NCBI RefSeq assembly: GCF_026914305.1 | Contig: NZ_CP113866.1 | Coordinates: 186,001 to 250,000 of the forward strand | Source of the DNA: Caldicellulosiruptor acetigenus | Lineage (GTDB): Bacteria; Bacillota; Thermoanaerobacteria; Caldicellulosiruptorales; Caldicellulosiruptoraceae | Direction of reading: 5' to 3' | Length of the DNA: 64,000 bases | Shown: one piece after another, positions 1-8,536 of the stretch | How the letters are laid out: every line of letters starts with the position of its first letter | Numbering within the stretch: position 1 is the first letter of the stretch | Position numbers and translations under genes: made by a program | The notes under the pieces: generated by a model | What the model was told of the DNA's origin: nothing | The model's database searches: none | What the model saw: the letters and a program-made list of their open reading frames with translations, nothing else

Positions 1-32
1 AAGAAATAAAAAATACTGAGGTGAGAAAGGCA

Positions 33-1238
33 ATGTTTTCTTTAAAGAGCTACCTTCCCGATGCTACTTTGTCAAAGTATGTGAAAGTTTTAGTGCATGC
101 AAATGAAAATATTTTTGTGAAGATATCTCTTGGCAAAGAACAACTAATAGAAAGATTTCTCAGAGAAGATGAGATTTTGGACGCGGTTGTTGAACTGAAT
201 GAAGGAAGAAACGACTTGCAGATTGAAGGTGAAAATCTTGATGGTTGCAAGTATGTTATGAACAAAAGCATAAGATATCTGGAAAAACCATTTGCAATAG
301 TTGACCAAAACTATGCGGGGTGCGACAAAGATGTTGTAAGCGGTATAGTTTTTTGCAAAAGTTTAAAAAGCTTGACCGAAATCCTTAAAAAAGAAAACTC
401 TTCATATAAAGCTGTGTTTATAAGAAATGGAATTTACAGAGAAAAAGTAAATATTGATTCGTCAAGGGTAATGCTAATTGGTGAGGACAAAAACAAAACC
501 ATTGTGACTTATTCGTTGGCAGCAGGACTTCCCGCAGAAAATGGAGGAATTTTAGCTACTTCAAACACTGCTACCTTTACAATATCTGGAGAGGATTTTG
601 TTGTTGAAAATATCACATTTGAAAATGGTTTTGATAGAAATGTTCCGATTGAGCACAGACAGGCTGTTGCAGTGAAAGCGTTGGCTGACAGGTTAATGTT
701 TTTCAACTGCATTTTTAAAAGCACCCAGGATACTCTTTATGCTGATTTTGGAAGACAGTATTATTATAGATGCTACATAGAGGGAGATGTGGACTTCATA
801 TTTGGGGCTGCACAAGCCGTTTTCGAAGAATGTGTGATATTTTCGCTTGACAGGGAAGACAGAAAAATAAAAGGATATGTCACCGCAGCAAGTACAAAAC
901 CAGATAGCCAGTATGGGTTCTTGTTTATAAGGTGCAAGCTCATATCCAATATAAGAGAAAAAGAATGTGTCTACCTTGGAAGACCATGGCATCCATCTTC
1001 TGACCCTCACAGGTGGGTAAATGTTGTGTTCAAAGAGTGCTATTTAGATAGTCACATTCATCCCGATGGCTGGTGCGAGATGCACGGCTTTTGCCCTGAA
1101 AATGAGAGATTTTTTGAGTATAAAAATTTTGGTCCAGGTAGCAGCAAACAAAATTCCAAAAGACCTCAACTTGATGAAATAGAAGCTGAGAGGTATACAA
1201 GGGAAAATGTTTTGGGAGAGTGGAAAGTAGAAATATAG
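33..1238 (+). CDS. Pectin methylesterase (CE8), probably cytoplasmic
   Basis: This protein (about 401 aa) should remove methyl esters from pectin or oligogalacturonides, freeing them for GH28 and GH105 enzymes encoded downstream. CE8 marks are clear: QAVAVKAL and STQDTLY (oxyanion and first catalytic Asp region), GDVDFIFG with the second catalytic Asp, and LGRPW near residue 315. About 90 residues precede the catalytic beta-helix; I do not recognise that part. There is no signal peptide, so it probably acts on imported oligomers. The ATG at 33 is chosen because GAGGTGA lies 8 bases upstream; a GTG at 21 is in frame, and the frame stays open to the window edge, so a longer upstream form cannot be excluded. 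A terminator follows. Confidence 0.88.
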   Translation: MFSLKSYLPDATLSKYVKVLVHANENIFVKISLGKEQLIERFLREDEILDAVVELNEGRNDLQIEGENLDGCKYVMNKSIRYLEKPFAIVDQNYAGCDKDVVSGIVFCKSLKSLTEILKKENSSYKAVFIRNGIYREKVNIDSSRVMLIGEDKNKTIVTYSLAAGLPAENGGILATSNTATFTISGEDFVVENITFENGFDRNVPIEHRQAVAVKALADRLMFFNCIFKSTQDTLYADFGRQYYYRCYIEGDVDFIFGAAQAVFEECVIFSLDREDRKIKGYVTAASTKPDSQYGFLFIRCKLISNIREKECVYLGRPWHPSSDPHRWVNVVFKECYLDSHIHPDGWCEMHGFCPENERFFEYKNFGPGSSKQNSKRPQLDEIEAERYTRENVLGEWKVEI

Positions 1239-1257
1239 CGTACACAGTATTAAAAAG

Positions 1258-1290
1258 TAGGAGCGGGCAGATGCCTGCTTTTTTATTTTC
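1258..1290 (+). terminator. Intrinsic terminator after pectin methylesterase
   Basis: AGCGGGCA and TGCCTGCT pair around a two-base loop (one G-U pair) and are followed by a T run. Confidence 0.75.
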
Positions 1291-1338
1291 ACCTTTAAAA
1301 TGTTTGACCAATCTTGTGTAATCATTTTGAATTTTGTA

Positions 1339-1367
1339 TTGCAATTCCTCAAAAAATCGAGTAGAAT
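1339..1367 (+). promoter_or_regulatory. Promoter for the DeoR-led sugar operon
   Basis: TTGCAA (1339-1344) and TAGAAT (1362-1367) are separated by 17 bases, in the gap before the DeoR regulator gene. It would drive the regulator and the following catabolic genes. Confidence 0.55.
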
Positions 1368-1418
1368 ATTAGTAAGCTGACACACAAATCCACATATAAG
1401 AATAGGTGATGAAGAGTT

Positions 1419-2180
1419 ATGTTATCAGCAACACGCAGGCAAAAAATTAAAGAGATATTGATGGAGAAAAAGAGTGTGACTGTCACAGAGCTTTGCAACA
1501 TTTTCAACGTATCTGACGAGACAATCAGAAGAGATTTGAAAAAACTTGAGCAGGAAGGGCTAATTGAGAAAAATTACGGTGGAGCTATTTTAAAAGAAGG
1601 GGTTTCTTTAGTTCCGCCAATTTCCCAGCGCTCAAAAGAGTTTATCCAGGAAAAAGAAAGGATTGCGATTGAGGCGATAAACAGAATAAAAGAGGGCATG
1701 GTTGTAATTTTGGATACAGGAACAACCACCCAACAAATAGCAAGAAAGCTCAAGAGCTTTCAGCACATAACTGTGATAACCAATGGCATAAATATAGTTA
1801 ATGAGCTCATAACAAATAACAGTATCAATTTATTTTTAGTTGGGGGCAAAGTAAAAAATTCTAACTTTTCGACAGTTGGACCAGAAGCTCAAAAAGCATT
1901 TTTACAGTTTAGTGCTGATATAGCTTTTATAGGAACAAGCGGCATTTCTCTTGAAAAAGGTCTTACAACCTCTGATGTGTTTGAAGCAGAGGTAAAAAGG
2001 GCTATGATAGATAGCAGCAAAGAGGTCATAGTTGTTGCAGACAGCAGCAAGTTCAAGAAAAATGCCATGGTTTCGTTTGCAACTCTCAGCAAAGTATCTG
2101 AAATTATCACAGCAGGCGAGATAAGCAGTGAGCTTGTGGAAAATTTCAGACAAAAGGGCGTGAAAATAACTGTGGTGTAA
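1419..2180 (+). CDS. DeoR/GlpR-family transcriptional regulator
   Basis: A 253-aa repressor-type regulator. Residues 1-57 form the DeoR winged helix-turn-helix (VTVTELCNIFNVSDETIRRD, then KKLEQEGLIEK). Residues about 75-230 are the DeoR sensor domain, related to phosphosugar isomerases, with the DTGTTT phosphate-binding loop and a second loop GTSG. Family members usually sense a phosphorylated intermediate of the pathway they control. It leads an operon with an FGGY kinase and class II aldolase, so the ligand is probably the kinase product; that is inference. The start has AGGTGATG upstream. Confidence 0.88.
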   Translation: MLSATRRQKIKEILMEKKSVTVTELCNIFNVSDETIRRDLKKLEQEGLIEKNYGGAILKEGVSLVPPISQRSKEFIQEKERIAIEAINRIKEGMVVILDTGTTTQQIARKLKSFQHITVITNGINIVNELITNNSINLFLVGGKVKNSNFSTVGPEAQKAFLQFSADIAFIGTSGISLEKGLTTSDVFEAEVKRAMIDSSKEVIVVADSSKFKKNAMVSFATLSKVSEIITAGEISSELVENFRQKGVKITVV

Positions 2181-2233
2181 CTTTTCAAAAAAGCCAAGAT
2201 GAGATTTTTATGTTGAAAGGAGCAAACCTTAAT

Positions 2234-3727
2234 ATGGAAAAGATTCTTACCATAGACATTGGAACAACTGCCTGCAAGGTGATAGTGTTTGATTTGGAAG
2301 GTAATATCTTGGCAAAAGCAAACAGAGAGTATCCCACATACACGCCTCAGATTGAGTGGGCAGAACAGGACCCTCTTGATTGGTGGAATGAAGCGGTGGA
2401 AGGCATCAAGGAAGTAGCACAAGCAGCAGGGGCAGATGGCATTGTGGCAATTGGACTTTCGTCGCAAAGAGAGACAGTTGTTCCAATTAATAGGCAAGGG
2501 AATGTTCTGTCAAGAGCTATTTCGTGGATGGACAGGCGTTCACGGCTTGAAGCAGAAGAAATTTCGCGGGAGTTTGGCAAGAGCACAATACATAAAATAA
2601 CAGGTTTGATTCCAGACTCGACATTTACAGCAACAAAGCTTTTGTGGCTCAAAAAACATCAGCCAGAGATTTTGCAAAAAGCTCATGTTTTCTTGCAGCC
2701 AAAAGAGTTTATTGGGTACATGCTCACAGGCGAGGCTGCAACAGACCATTCGCTGGCAAGCAGAACAATGATGTTTGACATAAACAAAAGACAGTGGTGG
2801 GAAGACATATTTGAGTTTGTGGGTGTAAAAACTTCTCAGTTTCCAAGACTTTGCTATGCAGATGAAATCATAGGGTATTTGAAAGAAGATGTTGCAAAAA
2901 TCTTAGGGCTCAAAAGCGGAATACCTGTTGTAAGCGGTGGTGGGGATAGGCCCTTGGAGGCATTAGGAGCAGGGATTGTAGGAAGCCGTGTTATGGAGTC
3001 AACAGGGACTGCCACAAATGTTTCAATGTCGTCAAATAAAGTGCCAGAAAATCTTGACCCAAGGGTTGTGTGTTCCTGCCATGTAATAAGAGACCATTAT
3101 CTAATTGAGCAGGGTATAACAACAAGCGGCACAATTTTGCGATGGATAAGGGACAACTTTTACAGGGGCGAGAAGGAAAAAGGCGAGAACGTTTATGAGC
3201 TGATTGACAATGAGGCAGAAAGTTCAAGCCCCGGTGCAAATGGTGTTGTGCTTTTACCATTTTTCATGGGCAGCCGCGCGACAAGATGGAACCCTGATGC
3301 AAAAGGAGTTCTGTTTGGGCTGACGCTGACACATTCAAGAGCTGATGTTGCAAGAGCTGTGCTTGAAGGGATTTCGTATGAAATAAGAGCGTGCATTGAG
3401 ATTTTAGAGTCTATGGGTCTTAGAGCTGAGAGTATAGTTTCTATGGGGGGTGGCGCAAAGAGCAGAGTATGGAGCAGAATTAAAGCTGATATTTTGGGTA
3501 AAAAGGTTGTTGTTGAAAAGGTACAAGAGGCGGCATCAAAAGGAGCAATGCTTCTTGCATCGTATGCAATTGGTGCAAGGAAAAGCTTAATTGAGGAAAA
3601 AAGAGAAGTGCTTTTTGAGTACCAGCCAGACAGCAAAAACCATGAGATTTATAACAGAGTGTATGAAATATACAACCAGCTTTACAGTTCAGTTTCCAGC
3701 CTTTATCCAAAACTTTCTCAATATTGA
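2234..3727 (+). CDS. FGGY-family carbohydrate kinase, substrate unknown
   Basis: A 497-aa sugar kinase that should phosphorylate a ketose, polyol or sugar acid with ATP in the cytoplasm. The N-terminal actin-fold motif DIGTTACKV, the WAEQDP segment, the central GGGDRP motif and the C-terminal GGGAKSRVW match the FGGY family, nearest in style to xylulokinases. Length is normal. The ATG at 2234 is preferred: AAGGAG lies 11 bases upstream, whereas the in-frame ATG at 2210 has no clear ribosome site. It sits between the DeoR regulator and a class II aldolase, so the product is probably cleaved by that aldolase. The substrate cannot be read from sequence. Confidence 0.85.
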   Translation: MEKILTIDIGTTACKVIVFDLEGNILAKANREYPTYTPQIEWAEQDPLDWWNEAVEGIKEVAQAAGADGIVAIGLSSQRETVVPINRQGNVLSRAISWMDRRSRLEAEEISREFGKSTIHKITGLIPDSTFTATKLLWLKKHQPEILQKAHVFLQPKEFIGYMLTGEAATDHSLASRTMMFDINKRQWWEDIFEFVGVKTSQFPRLCYADEIIGYLKEDVAKILGLKSGIPVVSGGGDRPLEALGAGIVGSRVMESTGTATNVSMSSNKVPENLDPRVVCSCHVIRDHYLIEQGITTSGTILRWIRDNFYRGEKEKGENVYELIDNEAESSSPGANGVVLLPFFMGSRATRWNPDAKGVLFGLTLTHSRADVARAVLEGISYEIRACIEILESMGLRAESIVSMGGGAKSRVWSRIKADILGKKVVVEKVQEAASKGAMLLASYAIGARKSLIEEKREVLFEYQPDSKNHEIYNRVYEIYNQLYSSVSSLYPKLSQY

Positions 3728-3746
3728 TGGTTAGGAGGTCTTTATT

Positions 3747-4583
3747 TTGCTTGTAAATTTGAATGAGGTATTAAGCTATACAAAAGTGAAAAAGTTTGGT
3801 GTGGGGATGTTCAACGGGGTTTCTGCCGACTTTTATGAGGGATTGATTGATGCAGCAGAACAGCTCAGATGCCCAATTATCATTGGTGTTGCAGACAGGT
3901 TTGTTGACAGGCTTGATTTTGAGATGATTGCAGAGGTCATGATTTTCCTTGCGAAAAGGGCATCTGTTCCAGTTTGTGTTCATCTTGACCATGCAAAGAG
4001 TCTGAAAAATATCATCAGAGCAATAAAGGCTGGGTTTACATCTGTCATGTTTGACGGGTCAAGCTTACCGTTTGAAGAGAATATAAAGAGAACCAAAGAA
4101 ATTGTTGAGATAGCACACTCTGTTGGTGTGAGCGTTGAAGGTGAGCTTGGAGTTGTAGGAAGAGGTGACTGGGATTTTAAAAACCCTGAGTTTTACACAA
4201 AGCCTGAAGAGGCAGAGATTTTTGCTGCACAGACAAATGTTGATGCCTTAGCTGTTGCGATTGGTACTGTGCATGGGGTTTATAAAGGACAGCCGCGGCT
4301 TGATTTTGAGAGGCTTTCTGAAATAAGAAAAAGGGTTGACTGCTATCTTGTGCTTCACGGCGGGTCTGGTCTTTCTGATGATGATTTCAAGAAGTGCATT
4401 GAGTATGGAATTAACAAGGTAAATATCTTTACAGACCTGACCTTAGCTATAAATTCTCGGCTTCCAGAGTTTGTAAGCAAGACAGAGGATTTGACACCAG
4501 CCATCTTTGAGAGAATAAGAGAGATTGTTCGTGATGAGGCTATTAAGAAACTCAAAGTTTTCGGCAGCTACAACATAATATAG
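3747..4583 (+). CDS. Class II (zinc) ketose-bisphosphate-type aldolase
   Basis: A 278-aa aldolase of the fructose-bisphosphate/tagatose-bisphosphate class II family (GatY/KbaY-like). The metal and substrate sites are visible: HLDHAKS (about residue 81), VEGELGVVG, GTVHGVY and LHGGSGL. The standard product set is dihydroxyacetone phosphate plus an aldehyde. It starts with TTG behind a perfect AGGAGGT seven bases away, 19 bases after the kinase. Its last codons lie in a 22-bp direct repeat that flanks the insertion sequence just downstream, so the operon was probably continuous with the TIM-barrel gene at 6488 before insertion. Which phosphorylated sugar it cleaves is unknown. Confidence 0.85.
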   Translation: MLVNLNEVLSYTKVKKFGVGMFNGVSADFYEGLIDAAEQLRCPIIIGVADRFVDRLDFEMIAEVMIFLAKRASVPVCVHLDHAKSLKNIIRAIKAGFTSVMFDGSSLPFEENIKRTKEIVEIAHSVGVSVEGELGVVGRGDWDFKNPEFYTKPEEAEIFAAQTNVDALAVAIGTVHGVYKGQPRLDFERLSEIRKRVDCYLVLHGGSGLSDDDFKKCIEYGINKVNIFTDLTLAINSRLPEFVSKTEDLTPAIFERIREIVRDEAIKKLKVFGSYNII

Positions 4584-4594
4584 AGATTTAAAAT
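4573..4594. repeat. Left copy of 22-bp direct repeat flanking the IS
   Basis: An exact 22-base match to 6445-6466, beginning ACATAATATAG. It includes the last codons and stop of the aldolase gene. Best read as a long target-site duplication. Confidence 0.75.
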
Positions 4595-4774
4595 AGCCGT
4601 TTGCAAAATAGGTGGTGATTGAAGGGAAAAGATGCCAGTATAAACAGGAAATACAATTAAAATATAAAAAGAAGAGAAGGATTGAAACCATATATTATCA
4701 ATGATAACAAAAGTATTCAGGAGCAAATATACGACAAGGATTGAAAAGTTCAAAAAAGACAATAGCATCCTAAG

Positions 4775-4800
4775 CCTTCTAAACTCTAAGTTTTAGAAGG
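4775..4800 (-). terminator. Hairpin downstream of transposase
   Basis: CCTTCTAAAC pairs with GTTTTAGAAGG (one bulge), 80 bases beyond the transposase stop. Probable transcript end of the element; it has no strong T run. Confidence 0.4.
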
Positions 4801-4879
4801 TTAAATAAAAAACAAAATCATAAACCTTTAGTTAGTAGGTTAACTTTAGTGGATTAATTACTCAAGAAAAATTGTAGTT

Positions 4880-6310
4880 TTAAGCTATAAGTTTTTTAAG
4901 TTTGCTCAGTTTTTTGATAGTTAATTTAGAACAATAGAGTTTAATGTTGTGAGCAAGGATAAATAAGAGCGAATAAGTAATAGCAGAGAGCAAGAAATCA
5001 GAGAAAATAGGAATATGATCAAGAGTTTGTGTTGTATCAGAGCCCATGTAGGATTTTAGGTGGTAAATAGTCTGCTCTACAGCGACACGTTTTTTGTAGA
5101 GGTCAAAAAACTCTTGGGAATTTCTGTTGATTCCTGGGAAAGAGCGAAAGTTATCTGGGTATGTATAGAACATTCTGCCCGATTTAGAGGTAGTACAAGG
5201 CTGAGGGCAAGAGCAGATGCGTTTGCCGTCTTTGTAACAAGACATAGGGCAAATCCATTTAAAGCGCAATGAGCGATTTTTGCCTTGACATTTGCCTTCA
5301 GGTTTAAAAGGTTTATTGAACTTTTTGCAGATTGGGACACCATCTTCAGATATAACGATATTAGGGTCTGAAGTAGGTGTAGTATTTTTAGAGGCTCTTG
5401 TATTTAGAGGGATAACAATTTTGGAGAAGTTGAAAGAATTTTTTAAAGTGGAGTAGATGTTGTGTGAATCCAAGGCACTGTCAGCGATGAAAGTAGAGAA
5501 ATTTTTAGGTAGATAAGAGAATAGAGTTTCGAGTGAAGGAATTAAAGCTTTAGAGTCAGAGATAGCTTTATGTTGCAGTGGGTCTGACGAAGGAGAATCA
5601 GAGTCAAACAGAGGAACTAAAGCTAAAGGAATACCGAGAGCGTTGGTAATGACAGCAAATTTTAAAGCCCAGCAGAAATGGCCATTTACGAACATAAGGC
5701 GGATATTAGAATTAGCGTTAGCAGTTTTAGGCAAAGAAGAATAAACAAGAGAGTAGATTTTGTCAGAAGACAGCTCAGGGTTAGCTTTTGAGGTATTTTT
5801 CAAGAGTGATTGAATGAATTTAGGGTTGTTTTCACGAACCTTTGGGACAATACCGGTTGTATCGAAGATTAGGATTGAAGCAAGTTCAGGGCATTGTTGG
5901 ATAGAGATATTGTGTGCATGGATAGAGATATTTTGGAAAAGTTTTTGGATTTCGCTTGCAAATATTTTTCTGAAGCGAGAGAAAGTAGAGATAGAAGGGA
6001 CATTGCCATGTAGATTACAAAATGAGCGAAGTTCATATGAGTTAAGCAAGACAGCGCGAAGTTGGGTTAAGGTATTGAGTTTAAGGATTTTTTGGACAAA
6101 AAAGCAAAGAAGCATAGATTCTAAAGAGAAGTATCTATGCTTACCGAAGTATTTGTAGTAGGCTTTGTAGAAAGAAGAAGGTATGTAGTTGGACAAGTCG
6201 ATGAATTTGTTGAACAAGCCCAAGAGGCTTTCAGGCTTGTAAAGAGCCGAGGCCTTTATGTGGGAATACAAGTCTAAAAATGAAAGCTGATTAGGTTTGT
6301 TTTTGAACAT
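4880..6310 (-). CDS. DDE transposase of the insertion sequence
   Basis: A 476-aa transposase that looks intact. A DUF772-like N-terminal region (residues about 50-120, including SISTFSRFRK) precedes an RNase-H-type catalytic core: LIFDTTG (first Asp, about 149), FIADSALDSH (second Asp, about 265) and VAVEQTIYHLK (Glu, about 430). Cysteines cluster at residues about 350-375 (CPMSC, CSCPQPC), as in several IS1182-like enzymes. The ATG lies in GAGGAGGGTCCAAAATG, whose ribosome site sits inside a long hairpin described separately. No frameshift is seen, so the element may still be mobile. Confidence 0.88.
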   Translation of the reverse strand: MFKNKPNQLSFLDLYSHIKASALYKPESLLGLFNKFIDLSNYIPSSFYKAYYKYFGKHRYFSLESMLLCFFVQKILKLNTLTQLRAVLLNSYELRSFCNLHGNVPSISTFSRFRKIFASEIQKLFQNISIHAHNISIQQCPELASILIFDTTGIVPKVRENNPKFIQSLLKNTSKANPELSSDKIYSLVYSSLPKTANANSNIRLMFVNGHFCWALKFAVITNALGIPLALVPLFDSDSPSSDPLQHKAISDSKALIPSLETLFSYLPKNFSTFIADSALDSHNIYSTLKNSFNFSKIVIPLNTRASKNTTPTSDPNIVISEDGVPICKKFNKPFKPEGKCQGKNRSLRFKWICPMSCYKDGKRICSCPQPCTTSKSGRMFYTYPDNFRSFPGINRNSQEFFDLYKKRVAVEQTIYHLKSYMGSDTTQTLDHIPIFSDFLLSAITYSLLFILAHNIKLYCSKLTIKKLSKLKKLIA

Positions 6311-6313
6311 TTT

Positions 6314-6382
6314 GGACCCTCCTCATAGTAGAAAATTTGTTTTATATACACATATTTTACTACAACTATGAGGAGGGGGTCC
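6314..6382 (-). promoter_or_regulatory. Hairpin masking the transposase ribosome site
   Basis: 6314-6328 (GGACCCTCCTCATAG on the plus strand) pairs with 6366-6382, with two extra G in the second arm. On the transposase transcript the second arm holds GAGGAGG, its ribosome-binding site. RNA entering from outside would contain both arms and hide the site; RNA started inside the loop would not. Confidence 0.6.
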
Positions 6383-6444
6383 AGACTTTTTTGATTCTAT
6401 ATAAAGCTTGATAACGCTCATCTTGAGCGTTTCTGCAAAAGGCT

Positions 6445-6466
6445 ACATAATATAGAGATTTAAAAT
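6445..6466. repeat. Right copy of 22-bp direct repeat flanking the IS
   Basis: Exact match to 4573-4594; it leads straight into the ribosome site of the next operon gene. Confidence 0.75.
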
Positions 6467-6487
6467 TTTTCTGGAGGTGTAAAAACA

Positions 6488-7399
6488 ATGAATGAACCAA
6501 TTAAGAAATATTTAAAGATAGGTACAATTCATTTCATGTCATTCCCAGAAGTAATTGGCGGTGAAGGTCCTATCGAAGAGACATTGAAGGTTATTTTGGA
6601 AGACGACTATTTTGATGCAGTGGAAATCACATGGGTAAAAGACCCAGAAGTAAGAAAAAGAGTAGCAAAGATACTAAAAGATGCACATGTGGCAGTTGCA
6701 TACGGTGCACAGCCAACACTTTTGAGAACAGGGCTCAATCCTAACGACTATGACAGCGAAAAGAGGAAACAGGTTATAAACTTTTTGAAAGAGCGAATTG
6801 ATGAGGCTATTGAGCTTGGGGCTCAGGGGCTTGGATTTTTGTCAAGACAGTATGATGAGGCAAGGAAAGAAGAGGCTTTTGAGGCTTTGGTTGATACAAC
6901 ACTGCAGCTTTGTGATTACGCAAAGTCAAAAGGAAATTTCATGATTGAGCTTGAAGTATTTGATTATGATATTGACAAAAAGAGCTTGATAGGACCTGCT
7001 GACCTTGCAGCAAAGTTTGCTGAAAGAATAAGAAAAGAATATGACAACTTTGGACTTATTGTGGATTTGAGCCATCTGCCACTTACAAGGGAAACAGCAC
7101 AGCAGGCGCTCTTGCCAGTAAAGGATTACCTCACACACGTTCATATAGGCAACGCTGTTGTAAAGGACAAAAGTCATCCAGCATATGGTGACAAACATCC
7201 AATGTTTGGAATAGAGGGCGGCGAAAACGATGTTGAAGAGGTAATTGAATTTTTGAGAGTATTGAAAGATATAGGTTTTTTGAACCCAGAAAAAAGACCT
7301 ATCTTGAGTTTTGAAGTTTCGCCTATGCCAGGGCAGGACCCAAAAATTGTGCTTGCAAGTTCAAAGAGGGTTTTGAACGAAGCATGGGCAAGATTATAA
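6488..7399 (+). CDS. Xylose-isomerase-like TIM-barrel protein (isomerase/epimerase)
   Basis: A 303-aa protein of the AP-endonuclease-2/xylose-isomerase-like superfamily, which holds sugar and sugar-acid isomerases and epimerases using a divalent metal. Candidate metal ligands come in the usual order: IELEVFD (Glu about 156), IVDLSHLP (Asp about 196), HVHIGN (His about 218) and SFEVSP (Glu about 276). The GGAGGTGT site is 8 bases before the ATG. It originally followed the class II aldolase directly and precedes a 2-hydroxyacid dehydrogenase. It probably carries out the first isomerisation of the sugar handled by the kinase and aldolase; the specific reaction is not known. Confidence 0.75.
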   Translation: MNEPIKKYLKIGTIHFMSFPEVIGGEGPIEETLKVILEDDYFDAVEITWVKDPEVRKRVAKILKDAHVAVAYGAQPTLLRTGLNPNDYDSEKRKQVINFLKERIDEAIELGAQGLGFLSRQYDEARKEEAFEALVDTTLQLCDYAKSKGNFMIELEVFDYDIDKKSLIGPADLAAKFAERIRKEYDNFGLIVDLSHLPLTRETAQQALLPVKDYLTHVHIGNAVVKDKSHPAYGDKHPMFGIEGGENDVEEVIEFLRVLKDIGFLNPEKRPILSFEVSPMPGQDPKIVLASSKRVLNEAWARL

Positions 7400-7462
7400 A
7401 AATTTTTCTTAATCAATAAGCAGAATAAAAATACTTAGCAAGTACCGGGAGGGAGAATTTAT

Positions 7463-8434
7463 ATGAAGATACTTGTGACAAGAAGAATAATGGAGCCTGC
7501 GATTGAGCTTTTGAAAAAGTACGGTGAGGTTGAAGTAAACCTACACGACAGACCAATGACAAGAGGAGAACTTTTAAAAGCAATAGCTGACAAGGACGCA
7601 GTTTTGACCCAGCTTGTTGACAAAGTTGACAGCGAGTTTTTCGACCATGCACCAAATGTCAAGATTGTTGCAAACTATGCAGTGGGGTACGATAACATAG
7701 ATATTGAAGAGGCAACAAGAAGAGGTGTTTATGTAACAAACACGCCAGACGTTTTGACAAACGCAACAGCTGAGCTTGCATGGGCGCTGTTGTTTGCTGC
7801 GGCAAGAAGAATAGTTGAAGCTGACAAGTTCATGAGAGGCGGACATTACAAAGGTTGGGGTCCGATGCTCTTTTTAGGCAAGGGCGTGACAGGCAAGACA
7901 CTTGGTGTAATTGGTGCAGGTAGGATTGGCCAGGCTTTTGCAAGAATGTCAAAAGGATTTAACATGAAGATTTTATACTATGATTTTGAGAGAAAAGAAA
8001 GCTTTGAAAAGGAAATGGGCGCTCAGTTTGTATCGCTGGATGAGCTTTTGAAAGAAGCAGACTTTATATCAATTCATGTGCCGCTCACACCACAGACAAG
8101 ACATTTAATTGGCGAAAGAGAATTTTCTCTCATGAAACCGTCAGCGATATTGATTAACACAGCACGCGGGCCAATTGTAGATGAAAAGGCTTTAGTCAAG
8201 GCACTAAAAGAAAAGAAGATTTATGCTGCGGGGCTTGACGTGTACGAAAGAGAGCCTGAGTTTGAGCCAGAACTAGCTGAGCTTGACAATGTTGTAATGC
8301 TTCCTCATATTGGTTCTGCAACAGAAGAGTCGAGGCTTGACATGGCAATGCTTGCAGCAAACAATATAGTAGATTTCATTGAGGGAAGAGTTCCAAGAAC
8401 ACTTGTCAATAAAGAGGTCTTGAACAAGAAATAA
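7463..8434 (+). CDS. D-2-hydroxyacid dehydrogenase (glyoxylate/hydroxypyruvate reductase-like)
   Basis: A 323-aa NAD(P)-dependent dehydrogenase. The Rossmann motif GAGRIGQAFARM is near residue 150, and the catalytic Arg (NTARGPIVDE, about 234), Glu (YEREPEF, about 263) and His (LPHIGSAT, about 281) are present. The NYAVGYDNIDIEEATRRG region is typical of glyoxylate reductase (GyaR/GhrB type). In this operon it could reduce glyoxylate, hydroxypyruvate or another 2-keto acid released by the aldolase, or oxidise a sugar acid. Substrate is inferred from subfamily resemblance only. Start ATG has GGAGGGAG upstream; a large hairpin follows the stop. Confidence 0.82.
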   Translation: MKILVTRRIMEPAIELLKKYGEVEVNLHDRPMTRGELLKAIADKDAVLTQLVDKVDSEFFDHAPNVKIVANYAVGYDNIDIEEATRRGVYVTNTPDVLTNATAELAWALLFAAARRIVEADKFMRGGHYKGWGPMLFLGKGVTGKTLGVIGAGRIGQAFARMSKGFNMKILYYDFERKESFEKEMGAQFVSLDELLKEADFISIHVPLTPQTRHLIGEREFSLMKPSAILINTARGPIVDEKALVKALKEKKIYAAGLDVYEREPEFEPELAELDNVVMLPHIGSATEESRLDMAMLAANNIVDFIEGRVPRTLVNKEVLNKK

Positions 8435-8445
8435 TAAAACATATC

Positions 8446-8511
8446 CTTTTGGTAAGTATTTCCCTGCGGGAAGAGGCTTGTCCCGCAGGGAGCATTTAGA
8501 ATTACCAAAAT
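8446..8511 (+). terminator. Large hairpin ending the DeoR-led operon
   Basis: TCCCTGCGGGA (8461-8471) pairs perfectly with TCCCGCAGGGA (8481-8491). An outer arm TTTTGGTAA with TTACCAAAA extends it. There is no T run, so it may stop transcription on both strands weakly or protect the 3' end. Confidence 0.6.
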
Positions 8512-8536
8512 GTTTATTTTAAAAATCATAAAACAA

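Larger units (their letters stand above)
4595..6444 (-). mobile_element. Insertion sequence, 1.85 kb, splitting a sugar operon
   Basis: One DDE transposase gene on the minus strand lies between ends that form imperfect inverted repeats: 4595-4608 reads AGCCGTTTGCAAAA and the complement of 6431-6444 reads AGCCTTTTGCAGAA (12 of 14 match). Exact 22-bp direct repeats lie immediately outside. Joining the flanks restores a short gap of about 24 bases between the aldolase stop and the next gene. Family not assigned with certainty; the transposase resembles IS1182/IS4-type DDE enzymes. Duplications this long are unusual, though known for IS1634-type elements. Confidence 0.75.

Noticed and set aside
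1889-2497. 202-codon minus-strand frame across the DeoR and kinase genes
   Set aside because: Overlaps two well-supported genes and shows no motif.
4677-4746. AAGGATTGAAA occurring twice, like the end of CRISPR repeats in this group
   Set aside because: Only 11 bases match, there are just two copies 59 bases apart, and no full repeat or further unit exists; they lie inside the IS end region.
5060-5343. Plus- and minus-strand small frames inside the transposase gene
   Set aside because: Shadows of the intact transposase frame.
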